60,000 nt of DNA from Membranipora membranacea (lineage: Eukaryota; Bryozoa; Gymnolaemata; Cheilostomatida; Membraniporidae): positions 18,847,387 to 18,907,386 of the forward strand of contig OU612069.1 in the NCBI GenBank assembly GCA_914767715.1, in the 5' to 3' direction. Below, in pieces: positions 34,973 to 46,236 of the stretch. The notes beneath the pieces are model-generated. The model saw nothing but the letters and a program-made list of their open reading frames with translations, ran no database searches and was not told the origin of the DNA. The translations under genes were made by a program, and so were the position numbers. Numbering within the stretch: position 1 is the first letter of the stretch; each line of letters begins with the position of its first letter.

Positions 34973-35499
34973 ATTGACTCCAAGGATTTTAAAGACTTGT
35001 TGAAACAATGGCGTCATCTGATATAGCATTAAACATGTCATTTCCGGAAGAATGATACTTAAAATTTAATCTCAGGTTCAGTTTTTGGCTTTTGTCAGTT
35101 TCTGTTCTTTTCCTTTTTAAATTTTTAGATTTAAGTCATGCATGTTATGTTTAAATTATGAACCAAATTGCATAGAGAAAAAAAAACAGGGAGCAACCCA
35201 AAACTGCCACACTTGGTTACCGCTGATGCCATTAGCTCAGCTAGAATATAGAACAGCCTTTACGAATGATATCATGATTAATGGCAAATATTTGATCTTT
35301 ATAATTGACCCTGAATGTTGCATCACATATTCATTCACTATTAGCTATCGTGACAGCAGCAGCACAAGCTAGATATCAGTTCCATTAACTGCTGTTTCTC
35401 AAGATGTCTTTCCCTTTTATAATGCAGGAAAACTCCTGACTTTACTGGACCCCGTATTATTATAGGACACTGGAAATTCCACTGTCTTAAAGTGAAGAC

Positions 35500-35620
35500 A
35501 GCCAATGAGAATGTTTGGTTTAAAATGGACTGCGCGTCATAATAATACAGTCAATACAAAGGTTTGGCTTAAAATAGACTACGTGTCATAGTGCTTCAGC
35601 CAATGAGATTGTCTTGTGTA
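35500..35620 (+). repeat. About 50-bp tandem repeat, 2.4 copies
   Basis: Units start CAATGAGAATGTTTGG / TCAATACAAAGGTTTGG / CCAATGAGATTGTC and contain TTTAAAATGGACT and GCGTCATA. Degenerate but in register. Confidence 0.65.
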
Positions 35621-35621
35621 A

Positions 35622-35865
35622 TATTTCCACATAAGGTGCAATCGTGCAATCAATGATGTAAGAAAGACTGAGAGCAAAACATTTCATTTACAGGGAGAAC
35701 ATCACCACACCCGCGATAAAGCAGCACAAGGATGAAGGATAAGAATTTCCACATAAGGTGAAATGGTGCAATCAATGATGTAAGAAAGACTGAGAGCAAA
35801 ACATCCTTTTTACAGGGAGATCATCACCACACCCGCGACAAAGCAGCACAAGGATGAAGGATAAG
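35622..35865 (+). repeat. 122-bp tandem duplication
   Basis: Two copies of a unit starting TTTCCACATAAGGTG and ending GATGAAGGATAAG, at 35624-35743 and 35746-35865, about 94 % identical. It lies directly upstream of a TATA box. Confidence 0.9.
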
Positions 35866-35878
35866 CACCACCGGAGGG

Positions 35879-36065
35879 TATAAAAGGAGGAAAATTCGAG
35901 TGAAAAAAGACAAGTGCTCACCGGATACAAAAACACATTATAACAGTAGAAACATGTAGAAAAGCACTTCATATTTTTTATATAGATGTGATTTAAATTC
36001 AAATAAATATTTTGAAAACTTTACCATGAATTATTTTTACTCTGGATTATTCACACTTTGGAGAC
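35879..36065 (+). promoter_or_regulatory. LTR-like promoter and poly(A) unit
   Basis: TATAAAAG at 35879-35886, AATAAA at 36002-36007, then TTCACA followed by TTTGGAGACTGG at 36057-36068, which resembles the LTR end and primer-binding site of an LTR retrotransposon. The tandem repeats just upstream would be U3 enhancers. No gag frame follows and no second copy was seen, so a solo LTR or an ordinary promoter are both possible. Confidence 0.4.
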
Positions 36066-36549
36066 TGGATATATTATAAGCAAGAGGACCCAGGATATAT
36101 ATTGGTAATTATATTTTAGTTTGAAAAGGATTATTATCCATTTTTTATTAATAATTTTATACTTTTACATTTTTAAATTGACATTTTGTATTCACTTCTA
36201 AATTTAGAACAAAATAAATAGTTGTATTGACCTCAACTAAGCATCCGCTTGATTAAATTACTGAATTGTAAACAACCACGAGTATCAGGATTCAAGAGTC
36301 ATTAACACAGTCTTTGACCTTGCAAAATTATCATCCTAATAAAGCATCAAGAATTTGATTATCTTTGAGTAGTCAAAGATATTTTGAACTAGAATTGTGA
36401 CAGGTCAATTAAAGTATCAAGCTAAAATTAAAGCCAAATTTGAAGCGACCTAGAGCTATTCTCATTCCAGACAGAGAAGTGAATTGAAGTCTGTAACCTA
36501 TCAATTTTTGAATATTTCAGTATCACGCAATTGCAATCTAATTTTTTAT

Positions 36550-36695
36550 GTCCTTAACATTGCGTAACCATTCTTATTTTAGATCTCAAGTACTATACAT
36601 GCTCAAAAACAATCATTTATTTACTTTAAGTTTAATATCTTGGCCAGTATTGTAAAAATCATTTGTCATTGTCCTTGTACTCGAGCTTCAACTCT
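36550..36695 (+). repeat. Diverged direct repeat, copy 1 (partner 37396-37600)
   Basis: TTCTTATTTTAGATCTCAAG, then ATCATTTATT, then TATTGTAAAAATCATTTGT and TACT..AGCTCA recur in order at 37396-37600, where a 40-base palindrome (37457-37495) is inserted. Confidence 0.55.
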
Positions 36696-36727
36696 GAGTA
36701 AAAAATTGGAATTCATCTATTTTCTAG

Positions 36728-37029
36728 GCTTCCACAATAAGATCAACAGAATGGCAGCAGGGAAAATCTCTTTTTCCAATCTAGTGGTATTGATAAGAGA
36801 GACAACGAATGATTTTAGAGATACACAAGATGCCGTTCTGATGGGTATAACAGAGAGGAGGAGATGTTCAGCCTACATCAAAATAGATCGAATGTTCTCT
36901 TCAGCAGAAGAGAAATACCACCAGAGAGGTGATTGGAAAGGACTGGTTCGTTTTGGGGCTAATAACACCAAATCACTGAGTGTAATGCCACTCAGTGATT
37001 GTAGCTCGGAGGGTGACGACAACGATTAA
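36728..37029 (+). CDS. Candidate 3'-terminal exon, unrecognised
   Basis: After a TTTTCTAG acceptor at 36727 the frame reads FHNKINRMAAGKISFSNLVV, then TTNDFRDTQDAVLMG, and ends in an acidic SDCSSEGDDND before TAA 37027. An ATG at 36751 could also start a 92-aa protein. No family recognised. A 12-bp inverted repeat (AATCACTGAGTG / CACTCAGTGATT) lies in the coding part. Confidence 0.35.
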
Positions 37030-38160
37030 TCTACATTTGTCTTGGTGTCATGATTTGTGAGCAAACAATTGGTAATGTATATTAATTATATCTCCAAATT
37101 CGCAATAATTTCATATTCAATATTGCTTGTCTTTGTTTTTCATTGGTACAGAATTAAATCTGCAAAAATCTTCTAGTCATGAAAGCATTCACTACAACTC
37201 TTTCCGTGTTGAAAAAAGAATCGAATGTAAAAGTCAACTTCCAAATTTTGAAGGTGTTTATGTCATTCTGGGTTAGGATTTATAGGACTGTAACAATAAT
37301 TATAAGATAACATTACCAAATGCTAATAATGGACACTTCCATCTTTCTCAGCTGCTACTGACAATTATACCCCTTACACAAAATATGACAATAATTTTTA
37401 TTTTTATTAATGTCTTCATCACTCTTATTTCTGATCTCAAGCAATATACATACTCTAAGCAAGGAGTTAAAGACACTTTAACACTTTAACTCCTCGCTCA
37501 AAGTAATCATTTATTTTCTTTTAGTTTTATTTCATAATAAGTATTGTTAAAATTGTTTGTGGTACTTGTTTGTCATGGTCCTTTTACTACAGCTCACGAT
37601 CCACAGTTTCGTCCATTTCGAAGGTTTTAACGCAATAATGATGGCTCATGAGACAACATCTGTCCCTCAATTTGAAAAAAAATATTATGTTGTGAAAGGG
37701 GAAACAATATTTTGCCTACACCATTGAAGAAAAAAAAAATAGAGATCTTGGACCAAAAAAAGGTCAGCTCTTTATGGGAACAAATGATGAGTTGTGGGTT
37801 GCAATTGCAATCTGATTGATAAAGTCCCGCATCACAAAAATTCTCACACCACATCCTTGATTGGCGAAAAATCAAGACATCAAGACACAAGCTAAGGCAA
37901 CAAACCTGAAAAACCTGAAGTCTCTCAAATCGAGTGATAAATCCCGACTAAATCAGGTCTAGAGACTTGATGTTTTATATGGATTTAGTTGCAATGATTG
38001 CTTCCACTGTGAAAAGCAGATGATGAGATATATGCAGGTAGTGTAAGCTATCTGCAGACTTATTATCTGGTTGGGTCGGTTGCAATATATCAGTGGATGT
38101 GACGGTGATTGTTTCAGTCCAAGAGAAAGCTGACCTGATGCAAGAAAGTTCTCAAAACAT
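37030..38160. other. Non-coding stretch with one small palindrome
   Basis: Contains repeat copy 2 (37396-37600) and the palindrome AAGGAGTTAAAG...CTTTAACTCC at 37460-37492. No gene seen. Confidence 0.45.
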
Positions 38161-38164
38161 TGAA

Positions 38165-38608
38165 TACATCTCTTTGAGTTTGTTTGTGACACTGATTCAA
38201 GTGCCAGCATGAAGGGAACTGACCGAAAAAGATGGGCCACAAGTGGACAGCTTAGGATATCTCTGGTGCAAACCAAAAAGTACCAGTGCATTATGACGAT
38301 TTCCTGGCCATTGGAGCAAACAGGGAGGCATTAGTCAGGTTTATACACACACTGTGGCCAACAGCAAAACTGGAAGGAAGCATGGTTATTGTGATTGCAT
38401 TTGAACGAGTGCGCTTCCAGTGTACTCAAAAGATAACCCGACTCAACAACACCAAGTCGGTAACTTCTCATGCGACTATGAAGAGGCTGACACACATATG
38501 TTACTCCATGTGCGCTATGTCATGGAGACTATTGGTCCTGATGTCCTGATCAAAAGTCAGGAGAGATGGGTTTGTGATTGCACAAGCCCTGGTCTCTCAG
38601 ATGCATAG
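38165..38608 (+). pseudogene. Relic of an EEADT-motif repetitive protein
   Basis: Successive frames read CDTDSSASMKGTDRKRW, then NREALVRFIHTLW, then YEEADTHMLLHVRYVM and GPDVLIKSQ. This order (FDTY..SIKG.+R, N+.AL..F+...W, HEEADTR.LLHA, V.I.S.DTDV) is the C-terminal part of a large, mostly uncharacterised repetitive family in invertebrate genomes. At least two frame changes separate the pieces, so the copy is dead. No enzymatic role can be read from this fragment. Confidence 0.55.
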
Positions 38609-38976
38609 CCAAGTGTTAATTTTCTTCACTGGAAAAAAAGCACTTGATGAGGTATCAACACATAGGTGTAGCCTCCGAGCTATTCTCTCCACATTATAGC
38701 TCCAGTTTGGTCGGGTGCAAGCTGCTACCGGATGTGACAGAATGAGCTCATTTTACTTCAAGAGAAAGCTGACCTGGTACAAGCTTTATCAAACAGGCTA
38801 ATCAAACTATACAGATCACAAATATCTTTATTTTTAGTTGATTTAAAATGCTGACGACAACTCTTTGGTTCTCGCTGCTATTGACTGTGTGAATTGGTGG
38901 AAGACTGTATGACCCTGCGTCTAACAGAGATCTCAAACAAATACTGCAGATCACTATAACAACTTTTCTGTCATAG

Positions 38977-39268
38977 GTCTCTTACCTCTCGTTGACTACT
39001 TTGAGAGGGTTTACATCAACGGGGAGATAATAGTACAACCCGCAGGAGGGAGCCTCTGTTTCCACCTGAAACCTGGAATGTGCATCAAGCTACACTTGAT
39101 GATGAGGATCGCACCAACAATCAAACGGAGGGCTGGAACAACAGGTACATTGAAAGATATCCTTTATTTATAAAACATGGAGTTTGTGTTGTATGGATTG
39201 AGGGTGAAGATCATCATAAAGCACTTCAGGAACGAAAGAAAGCTGCTCTTCTTATATTAAATGTGTAG
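38977..39268 (+). pseudogene. MULE-type transposase C-terminal relic
   Basis: One frame gives LLPLVDYFERVYINGE. Another gives the P-TWNVH stretch and HQATLDDEDRTNNQTEGWNN. The signature (FLDYFE..YIG, then LFP...WN.., then RTNN..EGWH+RF) is the C-terminal part of MULE-family transposases of animals. A frame change between the parts (near 39070) and loss of the upstream DDE core mark it as a pseudogene. It is the only MULE-like coding trace in the window, where two MITEs carry MULE-style 9-bp TSDs. Confidence 0.6.
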
Positions 39269-39557
39269 GCCTACCCTGCGAGACATTTAACTGTTGTCAC
39301 AGCAAACCCGTTCAGTTGGGAATGAGACTGTTTTTTTCGAAGATTTCCAAGTTCTCTGCTTTTTTTTAGTAAATAGGGGATTAATTTAAATCCTCCTTGC
39401 GTTAGGTGCGCCAAATTTTCAATGATCCAGAGCATGACATGATATAACAGTGGTCTGAATGATGCACCGCAAGAAATATACTGCAAACGATTGGTCTGGC
39501 ATATCTAACGAGGTATGTGTACCACAAAACACAAAGATTATAAATACTGAAGTGTGA

Positions 39558-42085
39558 ATGATTAACAAGAGCACTCGAGTATCCACAAATGGGCGACTCT
39601 ACAACATGGGCATGCCAGTGTATGTCTCCTCTCCAGCAAATCCCCTGAACGAAGAGCTAGTTTATGCTTTCTTAGATTCTGCATCCGATCATTCATATAT
39701 CACCAAGGATCTAGCTGCAAAACTGCAACCAACACTGCTCGGCACAGAACCAGTTGCGATAGAAACAATGGCTGGTGAGACAAAGCTGAAAAATGTCAGC
39801 ATCTATGGTGAGATTACTATTCAGGGCTTCAATGGAGGCGAGGTCAAACTTCCTTCTGCATACGAGTGGGATAACATACCAAATTCAACTGGTGAGTTTG
39901 CAAACCGTGTAAACTGCTAGAACAACCCCATCTCATGCGTATAGCCAGTGAGTTGCCACCTCCAATGGATCTACCTGTTGGTCTCTTGATAGGAGCCAAC
40001 TGCACATCAGCTTCATTTCCACTCGAAGCTCTCAGAAGCGGAGACAATGAACCTTATGCCCTGAAGACAGAAATTGGCTCGGCTGTGTATGGTGTAAAAG
40101 AGGTACCACACATCAAACTTTCAGTACGTACAACAAATCTCACCACAAGCCAAGATGATGACAGTAGCATGCTGTCACAAGAAGACTACAAATTTCTGGA
40201 CATAATGGAGACAGAGACAACAATCACAGAGAAAGGAAACTACATGATGCCTCTACCATCCAAGGAACGCCCTATGCTTCCCAATAACTATGAACAGGCA
40301 AGGAGAAGACAAGAAGGCCTGGAAAAACGCTTTCAGAAAGATGATGAATTTAAGAGCGAGTACAACAAGTTCATGAATTAACTCATCAAGGAAGACATGG
40401 CTGAAGTAGTAGATGAAGGTAAAATAGTCAGCCCTGGAGAACAGTGGTATATCCCACACTTTGCTGTAAGGCACCCTCAGAAACAGAAAATAAGAGTCGT
40501 TTTCGACTGCAAGGCACCATATAATGGTACATCTCTAAACGATCATTTACTACAGGGCCCAGACATGATGAATTTTCTGGTGGGAATCTTGTGCAGGTTT
40601 CGCAAAGAATCAATCGCCATCAGTTGTGACATACAAAAAATGTTGTACAATTTTCTCGTATCACGGAAAGATAGGGACTATTTGCGGTTCCTGTGGCACA
40701 ATGCAAATGGACAGCCACAAACATACTGCATGAAAGTGCATCTCTTTGGCGCAAAATCATCTCCAGCCTGTGGCAACATATGGACTGCGCAAAATCGCAC
40801 AAAATCATGGGATTCTGACTGAGGAAGCAACAACCTTCATCAACAGGGATTTCTACGTTGATGATGGCATAACCAGTGTTGCCTCTGAAAATGAGGCAAT
40901 AAACCTGATTGCCTTAGCAAGGGCTATTTGTGCAAAAGGAAACCTAAGGTTGCACAAATTTTCTTCGAACAGTTCAGAAGTTCTGTCCACTATACCAGAA
41001 TCTGAGAGATCAGTCTAGGACAAGGATCTACTTACCAACTCGCTTCCGGAACAAAGAACCCTCGGTCTAGAATAGTGCATGGAAACAGACGCGTTCAAAT
41101 TCGTAAACAAAATTCAGGAAAAGCCAAATACTAGGAGAGGAATCCTGTCCATCGTAAGTCAGTTATATGACCCACTAGGATTCATAGCCCCATACACACT
41201 ACTCGGCAAAAATATTTTGCAGGATATCAACAAAGCTAACCTGGGTTGGGATGACCCAATACCAGAGGAGTTTTCTATACGTTGGAATCAATGGATGGTC
41301 ATTAAGTCTGAATTACATCACTTCAGCGACGCAAGTGATGACAGGATCGGAGCCTGTTCATACAGCCGCCAGATAAACTCACAGGGAAATGTTCATGTTG
41401 CCTTCATAACGGGCAAATCTAAAGTAGTCCCATCAAAAGGATTATTTACAACTCCTAGACTCGAACTAATGGCTGCTGTCATGGCAACAAAACTCAGCGA
41501 GATGCTTCACAAAGAAATGGACTGGAAAATAGACGAGGAATACTATTGGTCAGACTCAACAATTGCTCTAGGATGGATAGCAAATGAAGCTAAGCGATTC
41601 AATACATTTGTGCACAACAGGGTGAGGGAGATTACCTCCCAAACAATGATACAGCAGTGGAAACATGTCCCTGGTCCGCACAACCCTGCAGATATCGCCT
41701 CACGAGGAATTCGATGTGAGAAGCTTTCTGACTCAACATGGTTTACAGGTCCAGGCTTCTTAAGAGAAGCAACCATAGATCTGATTACCAAGCAGGATGA
41801 CCATACCAGGGCCCTTGATCTAAACGACCCCGAGCTGAAAAAGGTAAAAACAATGAAAACCACCATAGCAACGCCAATAACGGAGATCAAGAAATTCTCA
41901 ACATGGAATAATCTGGTTCGCTCCATAGCAGTGATCAGAAACTTTCACAAAACAGGAACCAAGTCTTGGGCAATCAAACCACTCACTCCTCCATAGACAA
42001 CAAAGGAACAATGATTAGCGCTGCTACCATCCTGGAGCGCCCTGTTCAAAAGCTTATCATGCTTCAGAAATGTGACTCCAAGTAA
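39558..42085 (+). mobile_element. BEL/Pao LTR retrotransposon pol relic, integrase deleted
   Basis: Order of domains: aspartic protease remnant (AFLDSASDHSYITKDLA; the usual DSG is DSA), reverse transcriptase (IRVVFDCKAPYNGTSLND, then RDFYVDDG), Pao connector (LYDPLGFIAPYTLLGK) and RNase H (HHFSDASDDRIGACSYS, WSDSTIALGWI, HNPADIASRG). Breaks: frame change near 39920, TAA 40379, frame change near 40790, TAG 41016 and TAG 41073. After RNase H the frame stops at 41994. The next piece, 42011-42085 (ATILERPVQKLIMLQ), is the extreme end of an integrase, so the whole integrase core is missing. gag and the 5' LTR are also absent. The family's enzymes copy RNA into DNA in virus-like particles; this copy cannot. 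Confidence 0.9.
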
Positions 42086-42294
42086 ACAAAAACTCCAACT
42101 TCCAAAGTATATAGTCTCCATATTATTTAATATCCCCTTGTAAACTTATCATGTATCAATTGGTGGTGGAGTATCAATTGGTGGTGGTGTATAAATCAGC
42201 ACTTACCTTATTCAATGTCATTTGAGAAGATCACTCAGTATCATAAACCTTATGTTTCTTATTTTTTAACTACCTTAAAATTTCATGGAAAATT

Positions 42295-42972
42295 AAGGTG
42301 GGAGTGTAGAGGACAATTATTAACAGGTATCATCATTTATTAAATTTACTGAGAAGCACCAATCCTATTTTACAACTATCTTAATCATAATCCTAACAAA
42401 AACATGTGAACTGAGCATAAAGCATGTTTGTACCATTTTTAATCATCATGTACCATTGTTATCATCATTGTGTCAATAAAACTAAAATTTAGCAAGCTGT
42501 TACCACAATAATGATTCAGTGCACTGGCCAAACTAACAATAACATGTTTTGACAGCGCTGTATTAAGCCGGATATTTGCGATGAGATGAATCAGGCCGCG
42601 GAATCATTTTCGAGTCTTGCACCTAGGGGTTGGTCCTAAACTAGCGATGACATCCTATTGACTGAGTTGGGACAAGGTAAACAAGGGATACATTTGAAAA
42701 GAACACTGGTAGTGGTCAGTAGATTTATTGCAGCCATCAGAGTAGGATGAGCTTGCATAATTTGTCGTAAAATACAATATAATACACATAATTTGTACTT
42801 CTTGTGTGTATTCAAATATCATTTATCATGTGATTTATTTCATATTACTCTTTTAGATTTCACGGTGTGTTAATCAATAGTAACCAGTGGAAGTTGGACA
42901 CAAATAAACTTAAAATATAACCCCAAAATAACTTCCATCGATCCATCCATCAGTAAAATTCAACCTCCAACA
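42295..42972 (+). repeat. Probable polypurine tract and 3' LTR of the BEL/Pao relic
   Basis: AAGGTGGGAG (42295-42304) is a polypurine tract. It is followed by TGTAGAGGACAATT, a typical LTR start. A plausible LTR end is CCTCCAACA at 42972, giving 668 bases with TG...CA ends. No 5' partner was found in the window, so the boundaries are inferred. Confidence 0.55.
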
Positions 42973-43038
42973 GTAGCTTCGGGTAAACCTAGCGACCCAG
43001 TAAAAACTGCTATATTCAGGGTGTTGACATCGACCAGA

Positions 43039-43451
43039 GTCACGGACCATTCGCTAGTATGGATGATCATGAGTTTTTTTAATCTACTGGAGATGCCATC
43101 AAACGCCTCCTGACTCGCCCTAACACCAGCAGCCCAATGGAGTTGGCAAGCTCCCAGGTACTCACGGCAAAGAAATGCCCTCCAAACCCGGAAAATAAAA
43201 GCAAATACTCTATCATCGTTGCTAAGGCCTTCTTGGCAAAGTTATGTAGCACCGGGATAGGCAAGCTAGCCTCCGGTGCTACAAAAAGAAGCGTGACATA
43301 CTCTATTCCTGCCGTACGCCCAAGGGGCCTAAGTAAGGATACAGTAGAGTTTCTTGACAACAATGACCTTTTAATGACACTCGCCTCATCCCCTAGAAAG
43401 CGGGCAGCGAGCCTCAAGCGTCAAGCCAAGTATCCAAAAAAGCAGCAATAA
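43039..43451 (+). CDS. Unrecognised GC-richer open frame next to the LTR
   Basis: The 104-codon frame 43137-43451 (MELASSQVLTAKKCPPNPEN, then KYSIIVAKAFLAKLCSTG, ending RQAKYPKKQQ) extends upstream in the same frame to about 43060, past one TAA at 43079, with DAIKRLLTRPNTSSP. Basic C-terminus and coding-like composition unlike the AT-rich flanks. No family recognised. It starts 80-160 bases after the putative LTR, so it could belong to another mobile element or be a truncated host exon. Confidence 0.35.
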
Positions 43452-43459
43452 CATTGAAT

Positions 43460-44100
43460 TGAATGCCACATATCAGTTTGAAACATATGAAACAATAAGC
43501 CTTAGGTGAGCTCCGCCCCCAAACTCTTTGAAGTTATCTCCTCTGTGTGTTTCACTTTGCCGAACAATGTTAGGTGGGAGGATAAACATTTTCTTTTCAG
43601 TTTAAAGTTTAGCACTAAGTAACCTATTCCAATTGTCAATCCCCGGCTTTTATTGGTTATGAAATAAAACCCTTCTCTTAAAATGCTGGATTTTTTGTTA
43701 TTATCATTGAGAGCATTCGGCAATACCTGCAGTTTACATCAGCTTGTAATTCTTGGATTCTCTCAATGATAACTTATATGAATATTCAGCATCTTGGAAG
43801 GCGCCTAGTTGCAAACCAATAACAGTAGGGGATTGAAATTTGGAATAAATGTTACTTTGTGGTCAACTTCAAAACTGATGAGAATTATTTTTCTCCTTTT
43901 GTCCCACATGTCCTAAAATGTGAAAGACACAGGAAGAAAATAACTTGAAAGAGCTTGTGGGCGGAGCTCACAGTAGTCGAATTAACGCACACTGTGCAAG
44001 ACACACCTTTTCTGCCTATATTAGTATCAACTGACAATCATGAGGTAACAATCAAATCAAATCCATTGCCATTGTAAGCAGGAACGCTACTGTATGCCAT
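43460..44100. other. Non-coding stretch with inverted GAGCTCCGCCC
   Basis: GTGAGCTCCGCCC at 43507-43519 and GGGCGGAGCTCAC at 43959-43971 are exact inverted copies. Between them, AATGATAAC-type segments also mirror (43701-43770). This may be the outline of a worn foldback of about 465 bases. Confidence 0.5.
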
Positions 44101-44119
44101 TTTTTGGTGAAAATAGCAA

Positions 44120-44480
44120 CTTAGACAGATTAGTCCATTTTCACATACATTTTTATACCTAGCAAGTTTCTTAACCTATACATTTACTGTAGTGCATTTA
44201 GGCTGTTCAATTCTGTTACCCCTACACCAGAATTAGACTAGAATAAAGGAATAAGAAATTTATCCATTGTAACGTATATACTTTCTCAGATTCTAAGTTT
44301 CTAAACCGATATTTTACTGCATCGTGGCTATCTTAATCTGTAAACCTTCCATAAACTTAGATTAGAACACAGAAATTAGAAACTTAGACAAATTGAGACA
44401 TTGTAGCGTATATACTTTCTCAGATTCTAAGTTTCTGAACCGATATTTTACGGCATCAAGTCTTTCTAATTCCATGAGCC
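44120..44480 (+). repeat. About 130-bp tandem array, nearly three copies
   Basis: Each unit has CATTGTA.CGTATATACTTT, then CAGATTCTAAGTTTCT, then ACCGATATTTTAC.GCATC, then a TTAGA-rich spacer. Copies 2 and 3 (from about 44265 and 44396) are over 90 % identical in the core; copy 1 (from about 44130) is more diverged. Confidence 0.75.
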
Positions 44481-44488
44481 TTAGATTA

Positions 44489-44702
44489 CCCTACAGGTAG
44501 AAAATTTTCACATTTTTAAAGGGTTCGCGGTTTCGCGGAGTTGTCCTCTCGCGATGTGTTTAAACCATGAATAACAATGAGCAATAACAATATCACCAAA
44601 ATTCGCAAGAGAGGACAACTCGCGATTTGTTTCAACCATGAATAGTGGTCATGAGCAGACAATCGCGAATTTAAAGTCCATGAAAATCTTCTACCTGTAG
44701 GG
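44489..44702. mobile_element. TA-flanked MITE (Tc1/mariner or pogo style)
   Basis: 214-bp element with inverted ends CCCTACAGGTAGAA(A/G)ATTTTC and its complement, flanked on both sides by TA (44487-44488 and 44703-44704). It carries inner inverted copies of TTGTCCTCTCGCG / AGAGGACAACTCGCG and a direct repeat of ACCATGAATA. Non-coding. Confidence 0.85.
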
Positions 44703-45894
44703 TAGAGCAAAGAAATGTTATACAATTTAAGGGTGGAGATTTTTAAAAATTAGATAGGAATTTAACATGGGGTAGGTCTAAATATCTCCAATGCTGCACC
44801 TGCCTCCTTAAATGTAGGATATTGCATGACAAAAAGGCCACCCATCTCATACTTTGAGATACATAAATTTATCTCCAAACTGGGACATTCTCATTCTGAC
44901 AGTGTCTTAACAAAAGAACAACCCTATAATGACAATGCTATCCCTGATTCCCTAGCTGTGGGTGCAGCGGTATTTTCTTTGTCTGAAGCGGTGAGCAATT
45001 ATTCTCATGAATGACCAGAGAGATTCTCAAATTTTTCAGTTACATTGATTAATGGTTTATCACATAACAGAGCTGTAACATGCTGTAACAGTCATAAGGG
45101 ACAAAAGTAAATAGAAAAACAGTACCATAAAATTCCTAATAATTGTTTGTAATCTTTGCCCTAAAAGACAATTTACAATGTGGTTACTGTATCAGTATCA
45201 TAGATCTGATTCATGCAGCTAAATTTTCAGATCGAGCAATGCTGTCGCAATTACCTATTAGCAGTTTTTTACCCATTAAAAATGTTGATGCTGACATTTT
45301 TTGTAAACCACAGCCCTACCATACTTGCCAAGTCTCCCGATTTAGGCGTGACCCTCCAGATTTTTACACCCACCTCCCACTTTTTGTAAATCTCACTATT
45401 TCCTCCAGATTTTAGAGAAAACAGCCCAATTGCAATTTTTGATAGTTATCCAAGCACATGTTGTTGTTGACTAGTTACTGTTAAGGTCTCTGCACATTAA
45501 ATTGAATGGAATTATCAAATTAAACAATCCTAACAAATTTACCTGTTTTGTTAAGATTCGGCCTATTATTGTAAATGACCAATAGCATCCGCTCATAACT
45601 CACAACACTGACTGTCATTGGTCAAAATATAAAGTAGCTATTCAAGTGCATACATTTAGTTTTCATTTCCTTTCAGATCACACATTTTTTAGTAATAATT
45701 TTGTACTGTCTAGTCTAGTTAAATTTAAGTGAAGGAAAGTAGAAACCTAACAATTCCAAAGGTAGGTCCACTACAATTTAACAAAGCTTGGACCAAACAC
45801 TTTGAAACATATTTAATGTTAGTCAAACAGGAATATAGTACCTTATCTGGATTCTCACTGTCTGTGACTGAGCACATTTTCAGATCTTGATGAT

Positions 45895-45999
45895 GCATGG
45901 GCCCCTAGGACTTACATGCCTCTACTTTGCCAATGGGGTGTTTGATACTGGACATTGACAATGTAAAGGCATGTATGTAAGAATCCCAGGGGCCCATGG
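45895..45999. repeat. Foldback element nested in the hAT-like element
   Basis: The arms CATGGGCCCCTAGGACTTAC / CCAGGGGCCCATG are inverted copies of about 42 bases with small indels and a short loop. A partial relative is at 2356-2465. Confidence 0.8.
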
Positions 46000-46105
46000 A
46001 TTGATTGCAATTGTTTAAAGTGTATTTCACCTCAGTTTGATATTTCAGTACTAGTACAAACATGAAATTAATTGGGGGTCAAATATACCTTTTCAGCCCT
46101 TCCTA

Positions 46106-46236
46106 GTGGCTGGAAACGCTCTCAGAGCTTCTGCAGACGGGGCTCCGCCCCGTACCCCGCTGGGGGGCTCACACCGCCCTTCAAACCCCCAGGTGGGTGA
46201 CTCGGGTGCTTCGCACCCTCGAAGCACTACAACGTG
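46106..46236. repeat. GC-rich hairpin-dense segment
   Basis: About 65 % GC in AT-rich DNA, with tight hairpins GGGGCTCCGCCCC, CCCCGCTGGGG and GGGTGCTTCGCACCC. No coding match; the open frame across it is a by-product of composition. Confidence 0.7.

Noticed and set aside
41543-41926. 127-codon minus-strand frame
   Set aside because: Shadow of the BEL/Pao RNase H region, which has clear motifs on the plus strand.
35440-42972. 35440-36055 as the 5' LTR of the BEL/Pao relic
   Set aside because: The two LTR candidates share no recognisable sequence at either end.
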